Assembly (NCBI GenBank): GCA_964639525.1
Contig: CAZXDS010000118.1
Location: 1 to 10,780, forward strand
Direction of reading: 5' to 3'
Origin: CAZXDS01 sp964639525
Lineage (GTDB): Bacteria > Bacteroidota > Ignavibacteria > Ignavibacteriales > Melioribacteraceae
Length of the DNA: 10,780 nucleotides
Shown: piece by piece, positions 1 through 6,118 of the stretch
Numbering within the stretch: position 1 is the stretch's first letter
Layout of the letters: each line of letters starts with the position of its first letter
Position numbers and translations under genes: made by a program
Notes under the pieces: generated by a model
Told to the model about the DNA's origin: nothing
The model's database searches: none
Seen by the model: the letters and a program-made list of their open reading frames with translations, nothing else

Positions 1-3
1 TTC

Positions 4-23
4 CCCACGGCTGAAGTCGTGGG
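4..23. repeat. IS200/IS605-like or REP-like hairpin
   Basis: The arms CCCACGGC (4-11) and GTCGTGGG (16-23) pair over 8 bp, including one G-T wobble at 10/17, around a TGAA loop. GC-rich imperfect palindromes of this CCCACGGCT...AGCCGTGGG type are, from general knowledge, typical of the subterminal ends of IS200/IS605-family elements and of REP sequences mobilised by related Y1 transposases. It stands out as a GC-rich block in very AT-rich surroundings. No transposase or TnpB gene lies in the window, so it is either the end of an element extending to the left or an isolated remnant. An ordinary terminator of a gene further left is less likely, because no run of T follows on the plus strand. 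Confidence 0.5.
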
Positions 24-27
24 TTAG

Positions 28-293
28 TAAAAATATTACTTTTTAGAATGGACTCATTGGCATTTTAAGAAAACAGACTATTTATTTGAGCGGCAAATAA
101 AATTTTCAGGTATCTTTTGCTTCTTAAAATATCATAATGTAACTTTCATTATGCACAACCGGTAATATAGCATGAAACCGAAAATCACATTTGTATATCG
201 GAATATTAGTTTACGGCTATAAAAGTAGAAAACTTATTAGATATTAAAAATAATTTTTGTAATTTGAGAAAAACTTTACTGTAAGTATGAGAA
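28..293. other. AT-rich non-coding leader upstream of the restriction-modification operon
   Basis: I see no convincing gene here. The stretch must hold the promoter of the methyltransferase. Two weak candidates exist: TTGTAA (257-262) with a 17-nt spacer to TGTAAG (280-285), which would give a nearly leaderless mRNA, and a lone TATAAA-like -10 box at 218-223 without a good -35. Neither is strong. No good Shine-Dalgarno precedes the ATG at 294. A perfect inverted repeat at 133-153 is listed separately. Confidence 0.5.
133..153. repeat. perfect 7-bp inverted repeat, possible operator
   Basis: CATAATG (133-139) and CATTATG (147-153) are exact reverse complements separated by 7 nt. The centre-to-centre spacing of 14 nt is larger than one DNA turn. 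It sits about 140 nt before the methyltransferase start. Restriction-modification operons are sometimes controlled through operators bound by a C protein or by the methyltransferase itself, but no C-protein gene is visible here, so a regulatory role is only a guess. In AT-rich DNA a repeat of this length can arise by chance. Confidence 0.3.
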
Positions 294-1148
294 ATGCAAG
301 TATTTAAAAAAAACGGACATATAATTTACAACGGGGATGCGTTAGAAATATTGTCTAACCAAATAGAAGACGACAGCATAGATTTGATATTTGTTGACCC
401 GCCATATAATATTGGAAAAAATTTTAACGGAAGAAAGGATAAATGGGATACAGACCAAAAATATTTGGACTGGTCATACACTTGGATTAATTTATTGATT
501 AAAAAACTAAAGTCTACAGGAAGTTTGTATATTATGACTTCGACTCAATTTATGCCTTATTATGATATTTATCTTAGCGATAAAATTCATATCCAATCAA
601 GAATAATTTGGTATTATGACAGTTCCGGAGTTCAAGCCAGAAAATATTACGGGTCAATGTATGAACCCATACTATTCTGTGTAAAAGATAAAAACAATTA
701 CACTTTCAATTCTGAAAATATCTTAGTTGATGCAAAGACAGGTTCAAAAAGAAAATTAATTGATTACAGAAAAAATCCTCCTCGTCTTTATAATACAAAA
801 AAAATTCCTGGAAATGTATGGGAATTTTCAAGGGTAAGATACAGAATGCCTGAATATGAAAAACATCCGACACAAAAACCGATAGCATTGTTAGAGAGAA
901 TAATAAAAGCAAGTTCTAATGAAACGGATCTTATTTTAGACCCTTTTTCCGGAACGTTTACAACCTCTTATGTTGCCAAAACACTTAATCGCAAATCAAT
1001 AGGGATTGAAATAGATGAAGATTATACTAAAATCGGATTAAGGCGTCTTTCTATTCTTAAAAATTATAACGGGGAAAAACTTGAAAAAGAAATAAGAACT
1101 TTTGAGACTAAAAAAATTATAGAACAGCAAACTTTATCATTGTTTTAA
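294..1148 (+). CDS. YhdJ-like beta-class adenine-specific DNA methyltransferase (modification subunit)
   Basis: Transfers a methyl group from S-adenosylmethionine to adenine N6 in a specific DNA site. The 284-residue protein has motif IV DPPY at residues 35-38 ahead of the SAM-binding motif DPFSG at 216-220, the order of the beta class, plus HPTQKP (191-196) and IGIEID before the C-terminal helix. The middle part, including YDSSGVQA, YGSMYEPIL, DYRKNPP and PGNVW, closely matches what I recall of E. coli YhdJ, which methylates ATGCAT; the same target is therefore my inference here. Unlike solitary yhdJ, it is followed 4 nt downstream by an endonuclease-like gene, so it looks like the M gene of a type II system. 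All key motifs are intact. The start at 294 gives the natural family N terminus (short lead into NGDALEIL), although no clear ribosome binding site precedes it. Two A8 tracts (306-313, 797-804) lie in the gene. GC is visibly lower than in gyrA/gyrB, consistent with horizontal acquisition. Confidence 0.9.
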   Translation: MQVFKKNGHIIYNGDALEILSNQIEDDSIDLIFVDPPYNIGKNFNGRKDKWDTDQKYLDWSYTWINLLIKKLKSTGSLYIMTSTQFMPYYDIYLSDKIHIQSRIIWYYDSSGVQARKYYGSMYEPILFCVKDKNNYTFNSENILVDAKTGSKRKLIDYRKNPPRLYNTKKIPGNVWEFSRVRYRMPEYEKHPTQKPIALLERIIKASSNETDLILDPFSGTFTTSYVAKTLNRKSIGIEIDEDYTKIGLRRLSILKNYNGEKLEKEIRTFETKKIIEQQTLSLF

Positions 1149-1152
1149 TTAG

Positions 1153-2040
1153 ATGGAACACAGTTTTACTAAAGAAATAAAACGAACATTAGCAAATAAT
1201 TTCGGTAAAATTTCTGAAGATATATTTCAGAAAAGTGAATTATTGCAGTATTTAAACATCAAAACGGTTTCTGCAAATCGCGGTTCAAAAGCAAGAAGCA
1301 GTTTCGGAAATCTTTATGCTGTTTTTGTGCTTATTGAGGACTATCTGAAAAATGGATTCGACAAAAAAGGGAACTATAATGAATATGGCGGAGCTGTTTT
1401 TTCAAATTTATTTTCACGCCAAAGAGAACTTCCTTTTGGTTCAAAATTACAGAATCATGCTCTTAATCACAGAATGAACCAAGAGTTCAAAAAAACGTTT
1501 CCCACATGTAATTATACTCCGATAATCAGAGTTATTGAAACGAAACGATATTGGATAAACGAAAATCTGCTTAAAATTAAAGTAGGGCGAAAAAAATACA
1601 ACATTTCAAATTCCGTTTTAGAAATAATCAAAAAATATATTGATACAAAAAAGCGTGCTTTTAATAGTTTTATAAATACTTGTGAAAAATTCAAAAGTAT
1701 CTCAAATAAAAAATCCAAAGAAATTGAAAGTTTCGTGTCGAAATTATTAGCCCCGAATGTTGATGCTCGGATTTTTGAAATAGTCAGCTACTCAATTTTA
1801 AAATACTTTTTCAAAAACCAAACTGTTTTTTGGGGTTTTGAAATTGATAAACTGGAAAAAGAAAATTTAAAATTATACAAAACCGGCAGAACTAATGCTA
1901 ACGATGGTGGAATTGATTTTGTAATGAAACCGTTAGGACGATTTTTCCAAGTAACGGAAACACTTGATTTGAAAAAATATTTTCTTGATATCGATAAAAT
2001 AGAAAAGTACCCGATTACGTTTGTAGTAAAAACAGAATAA
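1153..2040 (+). CDS. probable type II restriction endonuclease, truncated by a nonsense codon
   Basis: Predicted partner endonuclease of the upstream methyltransferase, starting 4 nt after its stop, so translation is probably coupled. The visible product is 295 residues. The N-terminal 200 residues are basic and I do not recognise a named domain. The C-terminal part looks like a PD-(D/E)XK nuclease core: a helix with Glu209 in ARIFEIVSYSIL, then NDGGIDFV with candidate metal-binding Asp255, and a strand ending FFQVTE at 265-270, where Gln267 would occupy the D/E/Q position. The canonical Lys two residues on is Thr269, with Glu270 next, so the catalytic set is not standard. The frame stops at TAA 2038-2040 just after the strand ITFVVKTE, yet stays open for 71 more codons, so the full protein was probably about 367 residues. 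Cleavage of ATGCAT is inferred only from the partner. The nuclease assignment rests on context and motif shape. Confidence 0.7.
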   Translation: MEHSFTKEIKRTLANNFGKISEDIFQKSELLQYLNIKTVSANRGSKARSSFGNLYAVFVLIEDYLKNGFDKKGNYNEYGGAVFSNLFSRQRELPFGSKLQNHALNHRMNQEFKKTFPTCNYTPIIRVIETKRYWINENLLKIKVGRKKYNISNSVLEIIKKYIDTKKRAFNSFINTCEKFKSISNKKSKEIESFVSKLLAPNVDARIFEIVSYSILKYFFKNQTVFWGFEIDKLEKENLKLYKTGRTNANDGGIDFVMKPLGRFFQVTETLDLKKYFLDIDKIEKYPITFVVKTE

Positions 2041-2256
2041 CCGGAAAAAGAAATATTAAAACTGATTAGAGAAAAAGCTCAAGAACAATACTCAATTAAT
2101 GTGGTTGTCAAGAAATATATGGAATGTATTGAAGAAATCATCAATATCAATACTTTAGAAAAACGTTTGAAACAGGTTATAAAACAAGGTAATTTAAAAA
2201 GCATTTTGAATGAAATTCTAATTCAAAGTAAAGTTGAATTTAACTATGAAGACTAA
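2041..2256 (+). pseudogene. detached C-terminal part of the restriction endonuclease
   Basis: Directly after the TAA at 2038-2040 the same reading frame continues with 71 sense codons to a TAA at 2254-2256. The translation, beginning PEKEILKLIREKAQEQYS and ending VEFNYED, is helical, charged and similar in composition to the preceding protein. It has no start codon with a ribosome binding site of its own; the first in-frame ATG is internal, at 2116. The simplest reading is one substitution of a sense codon (AAA, CAA or GAA to TAA) in an ancestral gene of about 367 codons. A natural stop followed by chance open frame is possible, but a 71-codon open run is less expected in DNA this AT-rich, where TAA is frequent. 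Sequencing error is the other alternative. Confidence 0.65.
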
Positions 2257-2293
2257 GAAAACACATGTAAAATAATATTATTATCAAAAACAA

Positions 2294-2318
2294 AAAGCCC
2301 CTTAAAATAAGAGGCTTT
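2294..2318 (-). terminator. intrinsic terminator at the end of the minus-strand gene block
   Basis: AAAGCC (2294-2299) pairs with GGCTTT (2313-2318), and CTT (2301-2303) with AAG (2309-2311), around an AAAAT loop with one C/A mismatch. Read on the minus strand the stem is followed by a T-rich run (GGGGCTTTTTGTTTTTG), which fits an intrinsic terminator about 45 nt after the stop of the Cys/Met enzyme gene. On the plus strand the hairpin is followed only by TTT-GAAT, so it is at best a weak terminator for the converging restriction-modification operon. Confidence 0.75.
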
Positions 2319-2363
2319 GAATAAAAATTAACGCATGCTGTAATTCACAACGTAAAAATAGAT

Positions 2364-3548
2364 TTACACGTTATCCAGCGCCTGTTCCAAATCGGCTAAT
2401 AAATCATCAACATTTTCAATACCGACAGAAAGACGAACAAGTCCATCTGTAATTCCTGCTGATTCACGACCTTCTTTTCCCATTGATGCGTGAGTCATAC
2501 TTGCAGGATGCTGAATCAATGTTTCTACTCCGCCCAAGCTAACAGCCAAAGTGCAAAGTTTTACTGAGTTCATTAACGCTGCACCCGCATCGTGTCCGCC
2601 TTTAAGTTCGAAAGAAATCATTCCGCCCGGAGCTTTATGCTGTTTTTGTGCAACTTCATATTGTGGAAATGATTTTAATCCCGGGAATCTAACCCATTCA
2701 ACTTTGGAATGATTTTCTAAAAATTCAGCAATTTTCATTGCATTTTCGGAATGCCTTTCCATTCTAATTGCCAAAGTTTTTAATCCGCGATGAACAAGAA
2801 AAGAATTAAACGGATCAATTACGCCGCCCATTTGATTTAACATTTTTCTCGTTTTAACATAGCTTTCTTCATCCTTTACAACGATAATTCCCGCAACAAC
2901 ATCTGCGTGTCCGTTCAAAAATTTTGTCATACTGTGTACAACAACATCGGCACCAAGTTTTAAAGGCTGCTGAAGTGCAGGACTCATAAACGTGTTGTCA
3001 ACAATCAGTTTCGCTCCGTTTTCGCGGGCAATTTTTGAAATTGCTTCCAAGTCGGTTGTTTCAAGTGTCGGATTACCCGGAGTTTCTACATAAATGACTT
3101 TGGTTTCAGGTTTCATTGCATTTTTAATCTGCTCCAGATTTGAAGTATTTACAAAGGTATGTGTTATTCCATATCTGCTGAAAACTGTAGCAAGCAATGT
3201 AGAAGTCGGTCCGTAAACAGATTTTGAACAAACCACATGATCTCCGGTTTCCAACTCCACAGCAAGTGCTGTATAAATAGCAGCCATACCACTTCCGCAG
3301 CCGAGGGCTTTGTGTCCGGCTTCCAACTCGGCAACGGCATTTTCCATTGCTTCAACAGTCGGATTTAGCATACGAGTATAAATATAGCCTTTTTGTTCTC
3401 CTTTGAACAATGAAGCTCCGTGCTCAACAGATTCAAATTTGAACGTTGAAGTTTGATAAATGGGTGGAACTACCGGTCCAAATTCATACTCGCCAATTCC
3501 GGCGTGTACGCATTCGGAATCAAACTTTAAATTTTTGATGTGTGACAT
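2364..3548 (-). CDS. Cys/Met-metabolism PLP-dependent enzyme, methionine gamma-lyase/cystathionine gamma-lyase type
   Basis: Cytosolic fold-type I PLP enzyme of the transsulfuration family, 394 residues, the usual length. PLP would bind Lys209 in HSMTKFLNGH; Asp184 in VDNTF contacts the pyridine N; GSGMAA (85-90) and Tyr57/Arg59 in YIYTRMLNP form the phosphate-binding site contributed by the neighbouring subunit; Tyr112 stacks on the cofactor. The C-terminal half (GGMISFELKGG, AVSLGGVETLIQHPASMTH, GLVRLSVGIE) resembles bacterial methionine gamma-lyase as I recall it. However, Pro114 sits where methionine gamma-lyases carry their active-site Cys (about Cys116), so cystathionine gamma-lyase or a sulfhydrylase activity is equally possible and I give no gene symbol. 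The ATG at 3548 has an AAGGA box (3554-3558) 5 nt upstream. It follows gyrA by 30 nt on the same strand and is probably cotranscribed with it, with its terminator at 2294-2318. Confidence 0.85.
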   Translation of the reverse strand: MSHIKNLKFDSECVHAGIGEYEFGPVVPPIYQTSTFKFESVEHGASLFKGEQKGYIYTRMLNPTVEAMENAVAELEAGHKALGCGSGMAAIYTALAVELETGDHVVCSKSVYGPTSTLLATVFSRYGITHTFVNTSNLEQIKNAMKPETKVIYVETPGNPTLETTDLEAISKIARENGAKLIVDNTFMSPALQQPLKLGADVVVHSMTKFLNGHADVVAGIIVVKDEESYVKTRKMLNQMGGVIDPFNSFLVHRGLKTLAIRMERHSENAMKIAEFLENHSKVEWVRFPGLKSFPQYEVAQKQHKAPGGMISFELKGGHDAGAALMNSVKLCTLAVSLGGVETLIQHPASMTHASMGKEGRESAGITDGLVRLSVGIENVDDLLADLEQALDNV

Positions 3549-3578
3549 TTTAATCCTTAATTTTATTTATTTTAATTA

Positions 3579-6068
3579 TTATACTAACGTTTCTTCATCA
3601 CCGGCAGATTCTTCATCCGAACCGTTTTCATCTACTATCTCGGCATCATCATGAATTACCTTTGCAATATCCGCAATAGAATCACCCTCTTTTAAGTTGA
3701 TAACTCTTACGCCTTGAGTATTTCTGCCCATAACGCGGATAGCTCCCATTCCTTGTCTGATAACCATTCCGGTTTCTGTAATAATAACGAGTTCATAATT
3801 ATCGCTTACTTCCATCATGGCAATTAATTTTCCGTTTTTATCTCCGGTTTTCATTGTTATTACACCTTTACCGCCGCGGTGTGTAATGCGGTAGTCATCT
3901 AACTTACTGCGTTTTCCGTAACCTTTATCAGTAACAACAAGCAGAGACGAAACACTTTTAACAACTATAAACCCAATTACAACATCATCTTCTTTTAACC
4001 TGATTCCGCGTACACCGGTAGCCGTTCTTCCCATAGTACGAACATCTTTTTCGTGAAAACGAATTGCCATACCGTTGCGAGTTCCAATTACTATGTCATT
4101 GCTTCCTTCAGTTAATTTAACAGCTATGAGCTTGTCATTCTCGACTAAGTTAATTGCTTGTATTCCGCCGCGACGAACATTTGAATAGGCAGATAAAACT
4201 GTCTTTTTTATTGTCCCTTTCTCGGTAACCATAACGAGTGAATGGTCTTCAGAAAATTCTTTAACGGAAACAAACGCCGTTATATTTTCTTCCTTGTCTT
4301 TTTCAAGGAGGTTTACAATCGACCTTCCTCGTGATGCCTTGCCGGATTCGGGAATTTCATATACTTTAAGCCAGTACACTTTTCCTTTGTCCGTAAAGAA
4401 CATTATGTATTGATGAGTTGAAGCAATAAACATATGTTCAATAAAATCTTCGTCCTTGGTTTTAGCACCGGAAACACCTCTGCCGCCGCGTCCTTGTCTT
4501 CTGTATCCTGAAACAGGAAGACGTTTAATAAATCCTTTGTGCGAAATTGTAACTACAACATCTTCTTCGGCAATAATATCTTCAATGGAAAATTCCTGCG
4601 TATTAAGAATTATTTCTGTCCTTCTTTCATCACCGTATCTTTCTTGAACTGCGAGTAATTCTTCTTTAATAATTTTATATCTTTTTGTTTCGCTTTCCAA
4701 AATTCCACTGAGTCTTTCAATAGTTTGAAGAACTTCTTTGTATTCATTTTCAATCTTTTCGCGTTCAAGTCCGGTTAACCGCTGCAATCTCATTTCCAAA
4801 ATTGCTTTTGCCTGTATTTCGGATAACTTGAACTTATTCATCAAGTTGTTTTTTGCGGTTTCTGCATCTTTAGAACTTTTGATTGTTTTAATTACTTCGT
4901 CAATATTGTCAAGAGCAATTATGTAGCCTTCCAAAATATGAGCACGTCTTTCCGCAGCATCCAATTCAAATTGAGTTCTGCGGACAAGCACTTTCATTCT
5001 ATGATTTATGAAGTGAGTCATCGTCTCTTTCAGCGTAAGCACTTTAGGAATTCCATTAACCAAAGCAAGCATAATCACGCCGAAAGTTGTCTGCATCTGA
5101 GTATGCTTATAAAGCTGATTCATAACAACGGCAGGTTGTGCATCTCGCTTAAGTTCAATAACCACACGCATTCCGTCTTTATCAGATTCATCACGAACAT
5201 TTGAAATTTCTGTTATTTTTTGTGCCCGCACCAACTCTGCAATTTTTTCTATTAAGTTAGCTTTGTTCACTTGATACGGAAGCTCTGTAATAATAATAGT
5301 CTCTCTATCATTTTTATGAGTTTCGATATTCGCTTTTGCCCTGACAATTACTTTTCCTCTTCCCGTTGTGTATGCATTACGCACACCTTCGTAACCGTAA
5401 ATAATTCCTGCCGTAGGAAAATCGGGAGCTTTAACATATTTCATTAAATCTTCCGAAGTTAAGGTCGGTTCGTCAATCAATGCAATAATTCCGGTAACAA
5501 CTTCATTTAAATTATGCGGGGGAATATTTGTTGCCATACCGACTGCAATTCCGCTTGCTCCGTTTACCAATAAGTTGGGCAGATATGAAGGCATTACCGT
5601 TGGTTCTTGTAAAGAATCGTCAAAGTTGGGTGCAAACTCAACAGTGTTTTTATCTAAATCGCGAAGCATTTCTTCTGAAATTCTTTTCAGTCGTACTTCC
5701 GTGTAACGCATTGCTGCAGCGGAATCACCGTCAACAGAACCGAAGTTTCCCTGTCCGTCAACCAAAGGATAACGAAGTGAAAAACTCTGTACCATTCTTA
5801 CCATAGTGTCATAAACTGCTGTATCTCCGTGCGGGTGATACTTTCCAAGCACTTCACCAACTACACGAGCGGATTTTTTATAAGGTTTGTTGTGTGACAT
5901 TCCAAGTTCGTGCAAACCATAAAGCACGCGGCGGTGAACCGGTTTTAATCCGTCACGAACATCCGGTAACGCTCTTGCAACAATTACCGACATTGCGTAA
6001 TCTATATATGAAGATTTCATTTCATCAACTAATGCAACAGGTTGAACTTTTTCAAAAAATGTAGCCAT
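3579..6068 (-). CDS. gyrA: DNA gyrase subunit A
   Basis: Breakage-reunion subunit of gyrase (A2B2), which introduces negative supercoils ahead of replication. The 829-residue protein aligns without offset to E. coli numbering at the N terminus: catalytic Tyr122 in AAMRYTEVRL, and the quinolone-resistance region HPHGDTAVYDT with Thr83 and Asp87. Thr83 is a natural residue in several bacteria, so resistance cannot be read from it. Arg121 precedes the tyrosine as expected. The GyrA box QGRGGRG at residues 525-531 marks it as gyrase rather than topoisomerase IV and opens the C-terminal DNA-wrapping beta-pinwheel, which ends in an acidic tail rich in Asp and Glu. Starts at ATG 6068, giving the usual short lead to DEMKSSYIDYAMSVI; the ribosome site is only a weak AGAG-type purine run. 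It lies 50 nt after gyrB and 30 nt before the PLP enzyme gene, all on one strand. Confidence 0.98.
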   Translation of the reverse strand: MATFFEKVQPVALVDEMKSSYIDYAMSVIVARALPDVRDGLKPVHRRVLYGLHELGMSHNKPYKKSARVVGEVLGKYHPHGDTAVYDTMVRMVQSFSLRYPLVDGQGNFGSVDGDSAAAMRYTEVRLKRISEEMLRDLDKNTVEFAPNFDDSLQEPTVMPSYLPNLLVNGASGIAVGMATNIPPHNLNEVVTGIIALIDEPTLTSEDLMKYVKAPDFPTAGIIYGYEGVRNAYTTGRGKVIVRAKANIETHKNDRETIIITELPYQVNKANLIEKIAELVRAQKITEISNVRDESDKDGMRVVIELKRDAQPAVVMNQLYKHTQMQTTFGVIMLALVNGIPKVLTLKETMTHFINHRMKVLVRRTQFELDAAERRAHILEGYIIALDNIDEVIKTIKSSKDAETAKNNLMNKFKLSEIQAKAILEMRLQRLTGLEREKIENEYKEVLQTIERLSGILESETKRYKIIKEELLAVQERYGDERRTEIILNTQEFSIEDIIAEEDVVVTISHKGFIKRLPVSGYRRQGRGGRGVSGAKTKDEDFIEHMFIASTHQYIMFFTDKGKVYWLKVYEIPESGKASRGRSIVNLLEKDKEENITAFVSVKEFSEDHSLVMVTEKGTIKKTVLSAYSNVRRGGIQAINLVENDKLIAVKLTEGSNDIVIGTRNGMAIRFHEKDVRTMGRTATGVRGIRLKEDDVVIGFIVVKSVSSLLVVTDKGYGKRSKLDDYRITHRGGKGVITMKTGDKNGKLIAMMEVSDNYELVIITETGMVIRQGMGAIRVMGRNTQGVRVINLKEGDSIADIAKVIHDDAEIVDENGSDEESAGDEETLV

Positions 6069-6118
6069 AATTTTTATATCTCTTTTCTATTCTAAAATTA
6101 TTATAATTACTTTATCTG

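Noticed and set aside
28..293. CRISPR array, tRNA or riboswitch in the left non-coding stretch
   Set aside because: No repeated units with spacers, no cloverleaf arms and no known aptamer pattern could be recognised.
2341..2385. TTATCCA near 2370 and at 8424 as possible DnaA boxes
   Set aside because: They are partial matches to TTATNCACA, isolated, and one is inside a coding region. No cluster exists, so no origin is called.
5528..5806. Plus-strand open frame of 92 codons inside gyrA, and similar frames opposite gyrB, recF and dnaN
   Set aside because: They mirror strongly conserved genes on the other strand, have no recognisable protein features and no independent ribosome sites.
3700..6068. 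Thr83 in GyrA as a quinolone-resistance mutation
   Set aside because: Thr at this position is a normal residue in various bacteria, so resistance cannot be inferred without the species reference.
6069..6118. AATTAT-T-ATAATT dyad between gyrB and gyrA as a terminator or operator
   Set aside because: It is made only of A and T, has a 1-nt centre and lies in a 50-nt operon spacer; chance is the simplest explanation.
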